Source: Pholis gunnellus (Eukaryota; Chordata; Actinopteri; Perciformes; Pholidae). Taken from it: a DNA stretch of 64,000 bases. The notes under the pieces are model-generated. The model was not told the origin of the DNA. It saw only the letters and a program-made list of their open reading frames with translations, and searched no databases. Position numbers and translations under genes: made by a program. Location of the stretch: the NCBI GenBank assembly GCA_910591455.2, contig OU342804.1:11751133-11815132 (forward strand). The letters are read 5' to 3'. Below, piece by piece: positions 13,163 to 27,100 of this stretch (the first letter of the stretch is position 1; every line of letters begins with the position of its first letter).

Positions 13163-16100
13163 CCCCTCCCCCCCTTCTCCTTCCTTCCTTCCACTTCCAC
13201 CAAGATATTCTCTCACACATGTGCGCTTGGACAAACCATAGTTGTTACTTTCCTGCATATATGTACACGCAGACATGCTTCCACACACGCACACAAATGC
13301 ACAGGATCTTTTTCCCTCGCTCTTTCGCTCTCACTGGACAGTAACTCTGTCAGGAAGATGATGGCCTGGAGCAAACAGGACATGATGCAGAGACAGATTT
13401 TAGAGACAAACCTCTACATAAGCCTCAGCTCTGATGGATATCAATGTTTGTGCGTCTTATACTCATCTAAATCCTAAAGGTTTACTTTCAGAGTAGAGTT
13501 TTAATCAGTCAGAAACACAAGCAATAAGTTACTGATTTAGAAAAGATAACCAAGCATTTTATTTATTTGACAGTAGGTTATAATGTATATCCAGAGGGGT
13601 GTACAAAATAACAGACTGTACAAAAAGATACAACAGCCCTGCAGTATATCAATTTGGTGAAGCCCCTGTTTGTTTTTTGTTGAGACTTTTAAAGGTGTTG
13701 ATTAAAACCAGTGTTTGAGGTTGTAACTTGTAGTGTTGTATATATTCTGCAACATTTTTCAGGCCGTGAAAAAGGTCCCTCTGCAAGTTTCCTAATGTTG
13801 TCTTAAAAACAAAACAATACAATACTCCATGACATTTCATTGCATTACCTACTGATATTACTGTAGTAAAATGTGTGTTTATTTTTCTCCTCCTCCCTTG
13901 CTGCTGGAGCAGAGCGCAGAGGAACACTGTGCCTTTGTGAGCGTGGTGAGCGGCAGCCTGTGTGTGTTTCTGGCCGTGTTTGTGCTGGTGTGCACAGAGA
14001 TGCTGTCCCAGCGATGGCGGCGTCTGCTGGGCCTGATCGTATGGGCAACACACCTCACCATGGGCTACACCTTCATCTTCAGCGGCCCCATCATCCTGCC
14101 TTGGGACCAGGTAACCTCACTTCCCAAAAATACAGGCATACAGCAACACACACACCTCTTTCTTTCTTTCTCCACGTTTTGTGAGATGTGTAACGACACG
14201 TTTAAGGCACCAGACGACTCAAAGCGAGTGAATGAACTTGATTGGTAGAAATTTGTTTTAATTGTGGCGTCTTGAAAATAATGGAGCCTTTATGTTTCCA
14301 GGTGCCTTTCTTCCTCTTCATCATCTTCACGGTGTACACCATGCTGCCGTTCCAGTTGTGGTATGCTGTGGTGCTGAGCTTCATCTCCTCACTGTCCCAC
14401 ATCATGGTCCTCACTGTGCGCCTCACCATTTACGGCGATTACCCCAATCCTTACCTTACCAACCAGGTAAAAACGGTTGAATCAAAACTATGCCATTATG
14501 TTGTTTCTGCAATGTTTCTGTATCAGTATGCAGACGTATGTTGAAGACTTAAAGCCAGGATGATTATAAGGTCAATGTTATCTCCCTGGTGAAGCTGCAG
14601 TTCAGGGTTTGTGTGCAAATATTTATTTAACCCAAAAAAATTAGCAGAATTTAGACATAATATAACTTTTGGCCAGGGTCGGATTCAATAAAATAACCAA
14701 AATTCAAAAGTAAAGCCACTAACAAGGTAAATGCCACCCACAGGTATTCAATATCATGCGTGTGTTTCCATTTGCACTCTTAACGTCTGCTGCCTTGTCT
14801 GGTTTCTGTAGCTGCTGTCCAATGCAGTGGTGTTTCTGTGTGGCAGTGTGGTGGGAGCCTTCCACAAGGTCCTGATGGAGAAAACCCTGAGGCAGACCTT
14901 TCAAGACACCTTGAGGTGCCTGAGCATGCGGATGAAGCTGGAGATAGAAAAAAGACAACAGGTTTGTGAAACACACTGGCTGTCTAAGCTTATTTTATAA
15001 CAAGTCGCACAAAGAATAGCTTCATTGGAGAAATGAGCATTAAACATGAAAGCCTGCAGTATGTAACCAAAGCCTTTCAAAGTTTGGCTCACTATGTTAG
15101 TGTAAGTATCTTAAATATAATAATCATCTTATAAATTTGTGTAAAACAAACAACTTCTACCGCAGCAGTCCACGCAGTACCTCATTAACAATGTTTAGTA
15201 CAACAAGAAACAAAAGGCACATTTACATTAAACTTATAGAAGAAACCTATAAACAATAAATCACTGCTCTCTGCCTAAGATATGTCATGAAAATCAGGAT
15301 AAATTAAAATGGTGAAATGAATTACAGTCTGTATGTCTTTAGGATGAGTGAATGAGCAACTCCCACCACACACATGTGGTTGAATTAGGCCCACACTACA
15401 TCCATACAAACTCTGAAGTAATAATCCATTATAGAATATTGTAAAGAGAAAAAGAAAATGCAGTATTTTAACTTTATTAAATTTTACTTTATTAAGAAAA
15501 TAGATTTTCATACCACCATTCCATTAGTGAGGAAAAGCGTACTGTATATTCTGAGCTGAGCATTTTAATGCCTTTTTATTTTTCTGCATCATCTGTAACC
15601 TCACTCAATGGAGACAAACATTACAGACAAATTATGAAAATAGCTAGTCAATGATTGTTATTGCCATCCTCTTATACTTTTATTTCATCTTTAAGCTTTG
15701 CCCTTGGCTGGCCTCATGTTGACTCTCCCATGGATGTTTTCATTGCGACTAACAAATCCTTCACAAATTAGATTTCCCTGTGATGCCTTTTAAATTAGAT
15801 GCATCTGCGCCGACTTGCTTTGACTTCAGAGACATTTTTAAAACAGTCATTTGTTATGACTGTTGCATAGTGCGGGACTGGGAAGCTGCTGTGTTGCCTA
15901 GCTGGATAAGAAGGAATGATATAATCGTTAACATTTGAAACCTCCTGTTGTATTTCAATCGGGGCTGAAACAAAGGGAGTCTGGTGCACAAAGTTAGCCA
16001 AAGAGAACAGGGACATAATATCATGGTGGGGTAAGATCCCAAACCGTTCCAGATGGGGAACCAATGAGGAACTCTCATTGTGTTCCCACATTCATTTCAG

Positions 16101-18106
16101 CAGGAGGTGTAAATGTTTCTACCTACTGCTTTCCCATAAATCAAAGTTAATGTATGTCACTGCCTTAAGTGACGACACATTCTTGTTTCCAGATTTAAGA
16201 TATGTTCTATACATTAGTCATTAAAGTGATTTTACTGATTTAGAAATATAAGACCAATGGATAATATTTACAGCATCACTATATCAAGTGACACATCTTA
16301 CAGTTGCCCACCATCATCTCAACAAAGGCTACTTCATGAGAGGTGAGTTTTCATGCTTTAGACTCAGTGGGAAACTGGAACGGGTGGTTTATACACACAT
16401 TCTTATAGACGGACAGAAACTTCACACACAAAATGAATTGCCTTAAGTGAGTATTTAACCCTCTGGACCTCTCCCAGATTTTGTGCCGTCACAACCTGAT
16501 CAAAACGAGATGATTACATTTTGCTTATTTTGCTTTTGGTTTCCAAAGACTCAAAATCAATTTCAATTTTTATGTTTATTTTAGTTCATTTAAAGATTAA
16601 TCAAATGTGGAAAGCTAGAATGCTTTGAGTCAAAACACATTCGCCTCTTTGCAATAACACGCCAAATTAATTTAAGGTGCAATTTTATTCTTTTGAGTCC
16701 TTGAGAAGTCTGTACAACCTGGAGAGTGTCCAGAAGCACTCCAGGGAAATAAAAGGCTTGTGACAGCACACTTGGCTTTTGAATTCCCATTGTCTAATGA
16801 AAAGTAAATTGAACTCTTGGTCTAATGCAGCGCAAACCAAAACCAAAAGTGGTGAAGTGGTGTATTGACTAGCAAAAGCAAACAGAAGGATCCATAAATC
16901 GGGAAATGCAGGAGATTCTTTGGGAGTTACTCCTAGTAAATTAGAAGACAAGACCGTGACCTGGAGTGTACAGAGAGACAAATGAACACTGGCTTCAAAA
17001 CAAGAATGTGAATGTCCTTAGGTGGCCCGGCTGAAGCCCATATCTAAATCCCTTTTGAAAATAACTGTAATGAATTGGACATAACTGTTCACACAGACAC
17101 GCACACTCCTCATCCCACCTGACCTACCTTGAGCCAGCATTAAGGAAAGCTTTGAAAAAAATGTTTTTATAAAATCCAGATTTTATTGGCTAAGTGCATA
17201 ACTATGACTCACAGGGTTTTGTGCTTGAATATCTGTTTAAATGAGAAATAAATATTTCATCTTCAAGTACAGTTCATAAACAAAATATCAACTTTTGATC
17301 AGGCATAATCATCCACACAAACGCACACAGTTGTGTTTTCATGACTTGTGTGTATTACATTGACTTAACTACTAAACATAATCACTTACTACTGACCGAA
17401 ACCTAACCGTGCCCTAAATTTAAATCAAGTCCTCTTCGTTAATTGTGCATTTTGTCCCCATAAGGAAGCAGAGTCCCCTCAATGTCAGTGTGTAATCACA
17501 AACCTCTTCAAACGCCGCTCTGGTGGTTTGAAGAGGGATTAATCCTTTCTTGAGAAGTTGCCTCTTCAGATTTCTGTCTTAATCAAGCCATTGAGCTTTG
17601 AACACTTCTTTGGCCTCTGACTGTTATGGCAGACTGACTCCAATGCTATTTTGTTACTGAATGAATGCATTGTGCCATACCCGTGCTGGAGCAGTGGGGT
17701 ATATTCTTCCTTGTCATGTTTAACATCATTTGAGTGTCATGGCAGTGCGGTGATATAGTGTTTGAATGTATTTGGTATCACTGCGTTTAAACCTGTAGGA
17801 ACATGCTGGTTCCTTCATAAACCACCCCTGCTCTAAATACCACTTAAAAGCTTAACAGTGTGGGGACAGTACAGAAGCTCCAATAGAGCCCCCACAGGTA
17901 CATACTGGTGCTAGTTCTGAGGTATACCTACAATAGTGCCACAGAAGAAGAAACTGGCACAGGTAAAATAATTTAAAAAACAACTTATTGTTCACTTGTC
18001 AGGTGAACGGTGTGTGCTTGATGAGACAAAAGTTCATCGCTGGATATTAAAGAGTGTGATGTTGATGTAGTGGGTCTGAGAGTCTGAGCTTGTGTGCTTG
18101 TAATTA

Positions 18107-18141
<35 letters not shown>

Positions 18142-21100
18142 CGTGGCTGTGCCCAGATCTTTTTTTCTCATCATTGAGTCAAATAAACCTGGCACGCCCA
18201 AATTGCAGTTATGTAACTAATTGTGAGTGTTTGTGTTTGCAGGAGAACCTGCTGCAGTCTGTGCTGCCAGTCTACATCTCCATGAAGATGAAGCTTGCGA
18301 TCATGGAGCGCTTGCAAGACTGTAAAGACAAAGAAGAACAACAGCGACTGGTCAAAGACAACAACTTCCACAGTCTCTATGTCAAGAGGCACGAGAATGT
18401 CAGGTACAACCACAAACCACCTTAAAATACATAGAAAGCCATAGATTTTTGGATTTATTGATCATTAAATAGCCCTTGTTATTAAGGATCACCTCATCAT
18501 GGGAGCCTTATTTTACTAGTCAAACCATGCAGACCTGACTTATTGATCAGTCGTCAATAGGTATGCCTGAGAATGTGAAAGTAACACGTTTCTGTGGCCT
18601 TAACCTGCACTGCTTACAATTGGTATCAGGAGAGTCCGACTAGAATCGGATACAAATGTTGTGAAAACGTAACTTCAGACAGCTTATGAATAGTAACTGC
18701 TATGACAGAATTGTGAAAAATCAGTATTTTAAACAGCGACTTATAAAAAGGGAAAAAAAATAGTCTGGATTTTCTTTTTTTTTAAAGCTTGCTATACTTT
18801 GATATTTCCAAACTATAAATATAGTTCTTTAATAAAAAAACATATTTCATTTCCCATCTGTCTTCTTCATCTGTATTCGTAATTTTATAAATCCTCAGTC
18901 GTTCTCTCACGCTCATCCACATCACTTCATAAAGCAATGATGAGGCGCAAAAAGCAGATTTCTCTGACCACTTCTCATAAAGACAGAGATTATGTCTGTT
19001 TTCAGAGCAGTGACCCAGTTGCAGCTCTTTGTTTTACAAGGGTTTTATTAATTTAGCAAGTGCTGACAGATATTGGGTCAGCTTAACTGAATTTTGGCAG
19101 ATGGCTCACCAGCTTTTTTTTTTCTTCTTTCTTTCGATAAATGTAGGCAAGATACAGCGTCTGCCTTAGCTCAATAAGACACTTGTATTATAGTGTTTCT
19201 TGAGAAGAAAATGAATACACTTTAAGAAAGCATATTGTTCTTTGGCTTCATTAGTTTTTGTAAAAAGAAAATGTTTTGTTTTTTTCCCAGCACTGACACT
19301 TTGATTTTAAAGAACCCTTCCTATTCTAATTCTTTAATTGATAGATCTAATACTGGAATAACATGAAACTGAAATGGCAACAGAGATGGCAAAACACACA
19401 CCAAATGACTGGGCTTAGAAAGTTTGGACACCAAACTTTTGCTCTCTGACAATCAATAGGTCATTGTGAAGACAACAGGCATGATTGCTACTATGTTCGT
19501 ATATTAAGAAGGTGTTGAATGATGGCAACCCTGACCTATCCCCATAATTACCCCAGTCAGACCAGTCTGTAGCTGTATTGTCTTGTCTCATGAAGCACCT
19601 GGCCAGTCAGGCAGTGAAACAGGTGCAGGATCTGTGTCCCTCTGCTGGTCACCAGACAGGCGATTGTTCTGTTTTTTTTGCATGAGAGACAAAAAGGAAA
19701 GGCAAGGGAGAGAGAGAGAGGGGGGGGGGGGGGGGACATGCAGCAAAGGACCCAGTGCCAGACGCGAACCCGGGCTGCTGAGGTCGCGCTACCCAGTGAG
19801 TTACCAAGCTTCCCCCAGGCTGCCCAGTTTTAACCAGCCGGTGATTGTAATCAGCCCCGGCTGGACGTGGTCATCACAAGTAAAACAAACAGCCTACATG
19901 TAGTGCTCTGTGGGTAATTGGATCACACACACAGATCAATGGCTATTTGTGGTGTTTTTTTTTCTTTCTAATATTCCTCATCTCAAAGTCATTTCCCATC
20001 CTGCTGTAATTTATGTGCACAGCGTTGCTGACGTCTCCTGAGATGATCATGGTGTTCACTGAGGCTTACGTTGCAATTGTTTGAATTTCTGTTCCCACTG
20101 TGGCCAGTCAGTCAGACAGACAGACAGGCAGGTTTAGGTGCTCTGTGTGAGGTTGAGCTTTTGCCGAACTTCCAGCTGGTGGTGTCGGGGGTCTTTCAGA
20201 GGTCAGATGAGATAACGGCGCCCCTCTGTGGTCCGCTGATAGGCAGCTTGTAATGATGACCAAGCTATGATTCAGCATTGAACCAGACAGGCTTTTTAAT
20301 GAGTCACTGATGGGGTCTAATAGAGGTTAATGGGAGGGTAGTGGCTTTTTTTTTGGCCTGAAATCCTACATCTCAACGCAGGAGCCAAAATGGTCATAAT
20401 GGGCCGACAACGCTGTGCAGAGACAATCGGGCCCAGATTTGGAGGACACAAATGGTTCAATGCATTCCAGACTGGTTGACTGCTAACAGTGCATCAGGTG
20501 GTGTCAGATTGAAAAACCAGGGCTGGTCTCCTCATATTAGTTTTTTTGTTAGCAGCCAGGACATGTAGATTTCACAGCATTACAGATAGACAGAAGTTAC
20601 ATGAATGGTGTTCACCAGTTATCCATTGTGTGCAACGATGTAACGCACACTGGTCGCTGGCAGGTCTCTTCTTCATGGACGTGGACTTTGAAGGATGCTG
20701 TTGTCACCGTTGTTTTTTTTCAACTATTAAATCGTTAAAGTAGTATTTCATTTTAGTGTGCGGAAATGTAAGAATTGTTTGGTTAGTAAAAGATGTAGTC
20801 TGTATATCGTCAATACTAACAATCTTTTTTTTGCAGCAGCAGCAGAAGCAGACATCTCTTCTCTCTTTTTATGCGAGTGTGTTTTGTGTGTTCAACTCTC
20901 ATTGTATTATTTCCTTCTTTCAGTATTCTATATGCTGACATTGTGGGATTCACCCGATTGGCCAGTGACTGTTCTCCCAAAGAGCTCGTTATTATGCTCA
21001 ATGAGTTGTTCGGAAAGTTTGACCAAATTGCCAAGGTGAGTCATCATTTAGGATTTCTTCATGTCCTTATTTAGAATGACACTGAACTCTTAGGTTAACT

Positions 21101-24100
21101 TGCAGTTGACAGTTTACCTCTTAAAAGAGATTGCAGCTGTAATAATGTAAATATTAGAGTAGATTTCTGCTATACCTCATACTGGCTCAAGCCACAACCA
21201 AGCCACTTAAACGGCAGTAGTACAACACTGTGGTTGTATTGATTGACTGTGTGCCCTCATATCCTGTATATCTGCACAGTTTACGCAACCAGGCAACTTT
21301 AGTTGAGTATTTGCTTTTTAGAATGCTTACCAGGCAAATAACCAGGTTTCTCTTCTTCTCATCGTCATTCCTTATAGGAAAACGAATGCATGAGAATCAA
21401 GATCCTTGGAGATTGCTACTATTGTGTGTCAGGGCTGCCTGTCTCTCTGCCGAAACATGCAAAGAACTGCGTCAAGATGGGCCTCGACATGTGTGAAGCC
21501 ATCAAGTGAGTTCGTGCCAACCATCACCCTCAACCCTGATTGAAACGCACTGTGTCTCTCGACTCTTTAAAAGAGATGAGATAAAAACAATTCATTTTCA
21601 GATGAATTATGTTATTAAAGTGTTTTAAAAAGCTATTTGAGGAACAACATATTTTGGTGTATAATGGTGGACTGTAAGGTGAGGCGTTCTCAGTGATTAT
21701 GTCTCGAGTTTAGAGAAAAACTATTTTCTTTTTGTACAGCAATGCCTAGAATTGCACACGTTCTAAGTGACATGGCATTTTAAAGAGCGTATTACACCAG
21801 AAGGAAAGTCTGAGTGAATGTTGACTCTGCTCCAGTGAATGATGTTTTTCTAAATCAGGTGTTGACAACAGGACTATTGACACACATGAAATACATAGAC
21901 ATATGGCTTCACATAGACACATATGGAAAGGGCTGGAGACTTCATTGTGATTTCCTTGAAGGACACTTTGTATTGCTATGAATCACTATCCAGGCAGGTA
22001 CGGGAGGCCACAGGAGTGGATATCAACATGAGAGTGGGCGTGCACTCGGGCAACGTGCTCTGCGGTGTCATTGGCCTTCGCAAGTGGCAGTTTGACGTGT
22101 GGTCGCATGATGTCACACTGGCCAATCACATGGAGTCAGGAGGCCTTCCAGGGTAGGCTGTATTCATTTTACATCATGAGTTTAATAACTCTTTATACAC
22201 ATTTATGTATCATATTTTGTGAATTTCATTATTTTTTCTGGTAGTAGTAGTTTTACCACGGACCAACTGAAGATCATGTGATGCAATATCTTCATTATTA
22301 TTGACTATTTTAATAACCCAGGTTGCAAAAAAATCACTTTGACTTTAGCAACTGCATTAGTTAATGTTCAGGTACAGTTACTTACTGGGGGGTGATACAC
22401 AATACAACTCTGATAATATGAATTTGCAGAAAACCAATTCCATGATAATAATTTACATGTTACTTGCCTTAGACGTTATATAATCAATAATTGTTTGTTT
22501 TTTCATAACAAGATATTGTAAATGTTCCATTTGAAAGAGATTAATGAAACAGATACAAAGCCTTTTATACATTTAAAATGGATTAAAGAGAGCAATCACA
22601 ATAGCGTCATTGCAGTAAATAAGCCCCATGGACTGGAAATAAGTGTTAAATATGCCATGCAAAGTATTACAATCTTTCTCCTCTTTCCTTGGTCAGACGT
22701 GTCCACATCACAGAGGCGACTCTGAAGCACCTAAACAAGGCTTATGAAGTGGAAGACGGCAACGGCCACCTCAGGGACCCCTACCTAAAAGAGCTCAACA
22801 TCCAAACCTACCTGGTCATCGATCCTCGGGTAAGTTCTCTATTCGTCTTCATCTTCCGTGATTATTGTTAGCATGACGTTGCACCCTACGTGTCAACATT
22901 TCATGTTGTATTCCAAATGCTATGAATCATGGTAAATATGTTTGCTCTAATATCATTTTACAACAACATACAAGCAAATGCCTTTTTTCCTGGGTTTCAG
23001 ACTTTTTTGGGTTCTGGACAGAAGTACAGTTTCAGCTGCACAACATTACTGCATAATTAGTTTTATTGCTATTTTGATCTTTTGGGCAAATCATTTTCTT
23101 CATCACTCTGCCTACAATTCTCCCCACTCTTCACCAGATCTAGGACGTCAAACTCTTCCATGCATTGTGCACTTTCAACCGAATTTAGGTGACCCATATA
23201 TCCGCTCCAAGCAATCCTGCAGAACTGGATGAAATTCTGCCAAAACTCCTACAAAACTTGATTCAGATCCAGTTTAAAATTGCACAGCAGTAGTGCTATC
23301 CCAGAGTGCTCCCTAATGTCTTTCATGATTTAGGAACGTACTTACCCTGATCTCCTTGCCTCCGCTAAACGATGTGTGTTTGTGTATCAAGTCTAAGGAT
23401 GCATCATCCAACAGCCGAAGCGCGCCTAAACCTCGGGTGAATGATGGTCTGAAGATGAGGGCGTCCGTGCGTATGACCCGTTACCTGGAATCTTGGGGGG
23501 CCGTCAAACCTTTTGCCCACCTTCAGAGTCGGGAGGGCTTCACCCCAGACGCTATTGTCAACGGCAAGTCCCGCTGCAAGGTAAGCAGATGGTTGTTAGT
23601 TGTTTTTAAGGCAATAACTTACCCTATGCATCGTCTTGCTGTGTTCATTATATGCTGTAGGATGTTAAAGGCTATCATGCGTTCCTATTGAGTGAATATT
23701 GTCCCTGTCTCTTCCAGGACATCCCTCTACGACCAGCCCCCGGCAAGATCACTGAGAGGTGACTATTATTATTATTATTTTGAACTGCATATATTAAACT
23801 GTAACAGAGCGAGTGCGCGCGCACACATTAACAATGGGAGTCGGCTCGTGTAACGACACCGTTGCTCAATAGCTGCAAGTGTTTTCCCATCAACTTTCCC
23901 TGCCAGGACTTTCCCGTCTGTTGATGGAAGCTGAACTGGTCATCGCTCCATCATATAATTTCATTAACAATCTCATGTAATACAGAAGTGCTTAGATGGA
24001 TATTTCAGGTATTACGTTATTGGCAATGTTCAGCCACACACAGCTACGCACACACGATTATCATATAATGTATAAGATGAATGCTTTTCATGACGGCTTA

Positions 24101-27100
24101 GAAATGTTGATGGTTTGATGTCACTAGCTGGTCAGCATAATGGTGTTGTTGTGGTGGTAATCAGAGGAAACCGTCATGTTAGACAAATTGTTGTGACGTG
24201 TGAGATTTTTCTTTTCGCTCCTGATGTGTGATCCAAAATGTAAGCGTTTCAGATCCAGTTGATTGTCTAATCTAAAGGGATTTACAGTGAAGCAGGCACT
24301 ATGTTTTGTGTTTTTGTATTTATGAGATATCAGGTGTGCTGCCTTCCCCCTCAAACAGACCATGAATAATCATTGATCCATTTTTAATTAGTTAAAATTC
24401 ATGAACATCCCAGTGGGAGTGAAATTACTCTTAAAATCATTTGACAATATGTTCCCAAAGAGTGCTAGAGGAGTAAACATTTCCCCATAACTTTGGCAGT
24501 GATTCCTGCAGAGCGGTGGGAGTGCTGAGCTCTTTAACGAGCCCTTCCATTAGCTTCCAATAATGCATAGACAAAATGATTACGGTTGTAGCTCACAATG
24601 GTTGATTCTCTTTGCCCGTCTGGCACAGGCAGTAAGCATTCGGAAAAATATTTAAAGTGTATCTACTGATTAGTGGGCAGGGCTCACCTACACAAACAGT
24701 GTGGGCCGGAGTAATGTGATTTAGAAAAGATAAGTGTGTGCCTGAAAGCTGAAGCATTCCACCCTGTGAGAACAGAGATCCCGGAAATGTGTTGATTTCA
24801 TTCATGTATTCACTCTCCACTAGCACAGGCGGCAGCTAGTGAACTGAGGTGCACCCCTTCAAGCTAAATCCAATATTTTCTGTGGTTAAAAGTAACAGTT
24901 GTGAGCGGATAGCTAGTTGTTATGAACTGTTTTGGATAGATTTTCTGATTTTTTTTATTTTTTTTTAGGGCTCCCCACTTCTTTTTTGTGATGAATTTGT
25001 GTTTGTGTTTTACTGTTGGACCCTGACAGCTTTGATGAGTCTCTAGAAGAGCCGTTCTCCTTGCCTACCCCTCCGTTCAGCAGCTATAAGTGAGTGGGGC
25101 CCTTCGTGGCCTGCAAGGTCCTCGTTCCCTCAGTGCAGTAGTTCTCAACCTTTTGGCTTGTGACCCGTAAAAACAACAACAAATGGATGCACGCTCAGAG
25201 CCACTTGTTTCAAATGTAAACATTAGACCAGGGGTGTCAAACTCATTGTTGCTCTGGGGCCGCATCGGCATCATGGTTGCCCCCAAAGGGCCGGTTGTCG
25301 GCGGGGGGGCTGCTGCTGCCACATACGCTGGTGGAGGTGTGTGCGCGCGGATCGGGGAGGAGCTCCGCCGTGCGCGATTTCCATTTTTTTTTTTTTTGCT
25401 GGTAGATTCGCGGGCCACATAAAATGACGTGGCGGGCCGGATCCGGCCCGCGGGCCGTATGTTTGACACCCCTGCATTAGACGGTGTGCTGTCACATACT
25501 GTAAATAAGTACAAGTTTCTACCGTTAAATTACAGATTAGTACCCAGAAATCAGTATGCTGTATGCAGTTTCTCAAAATAAACTTAACTATTGTTTAATT
25601 GTTTAGTTTTTGGGGGGGGAAGTAGAGTAGATGCAAACATGTTTCAGTTATTACAACAATTAATAAAGAAATAACACCATCAATTCCAAAATAACAAATA
25701 TCATTTTCACCAACCTTTTAAATCATTCTTTGAGCCCCACATCCCAATAATAATGTGTGTCCTGTCCTACAGCGTGAGAACTACTGCCTTGGTGGAGAGC
25801 CTTGGTGTCCTAACACTAACCTGAGCAGTGGTGCCATGCTGTTCTTTTCTCTCTGCTACCTCAGGGCAACATTTGATCTCAACAAGCCACGAGAAACCCT
25901 GTAACCTCTTGTTAGTGGACTGACATGCTCCTATTAACACTGATCACTGGCTGGGGGCTTGTGTGTATCTGTGTGAGTGTTTCCTTCCTGATGGATTCAG
26001 GGGTTTCCAAGCAGAAGCACGGCAGACACACTCCAGCTGAATCCCACAGAGATCATCTAACACACAGCATTCTGCATCCGGCACACTCCCTCTACATAAC
26101 TCTCTCACAGGCACAACCCATATTTCTCTTTTCTCACTAATGCTCAGAATGGCATTAACCGCGTCGTTGCCTCCAAGCAGGGCTAAACTGGACCTGAGTA
26201 ACCTGCATGACCTGATCTGGTTTCCCAGCATCTGTATCAGTCAGCGTGTGTGTTTCGGTGTCTGTCCGTCTGCCTCTTCCTAATTGTCTCTGCCATTTCC
26301 GGTGCAGAAACAAATCCCAGAAGAGTAAGTTTGATGAAGAGCTGCACAACGAGATGACTACCACCATAGATGAGCTCAGCAGCAAGTAAGCCTATATTAA
26401 CACTTCAAATCACATTTTATGTATGTAGTACATTTGGTATAATAATGTAACCCAAATTGCATGAAAAATATGACTAAAGTTTAAATTGGCACTGACTCAC
26501 ACAGGAGAGAAAAAGCTCTGCTACAGTCTTCTCTCCGGGTTGACATGTTCCAGCAGGTTGATCGAATGGAAATAACCGGACATTAATAATGATATTTTAG
26601 GCATGCCAATGTGAGAAATTTCTCTAGCCGAGATAATGTGGCTCAAAGCTCTCAAGTTTGAGCGAATGCTATAAAGTGAAGCTTCGTGGCTCAAGGGATG
26701 GCAGTGTCGGTTTGTCGGGGTTTTTTGGGGGGGGGTCGTTCCACCGCTTTGGTGTAGACTGAAATATTTCAACCACTATGAAATAGATAACCAGGAAATT
26801 TAGAGATAAATAGATAAATATATATATATTTATAGATACATTTGTAAACATTATTATTACAAATATTATGCCCGTACACCCCCACCTAAAGCTCTCTTTC
26901 TTCCTCCCTCTCTCTCAGGCAGTGGTCGAAGTCTGAAGAGAGGGGCAGTTTAGCTCTGTGGTTTCCAAAGAAGGATCTGGAAAAACAGGTTAGTTTAACA
27001 CAAATCATCAAAAGCATTCACGATTCCACATTTTCATCATTTCCATTCAAGCATTCTGTTGCTGAACAAGAGGTTTAGGTGTATTCTGTTTTTCCTCCTC

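Larger units (their letters stand above)
8692..13912. other. adcy7 intron 1
   Basis: 5.2-kb intron. Holds a repeat-like stretch rich in agttca/gttcac (8888-8999), a (CA)n tract (about 11972-11988), a G-rich run at 12254-12270, an RFX X-box-like palindrome at 13057-13070 and a (CT)n tract at 13135-13162. No exon recognised. Confidence 0.6.

Noticed and set aside
13079..13477. Open frames around the (CT)n tract in adcy7 intron 1
   Set aside because: Low-complexity translation of a microsatellite, no splice support.
19755..19810. Possible tRNA gene
   Set aside because: A- and B-box-like words are present, but there is no cloverleaf with proper stems; fits a SINE head.
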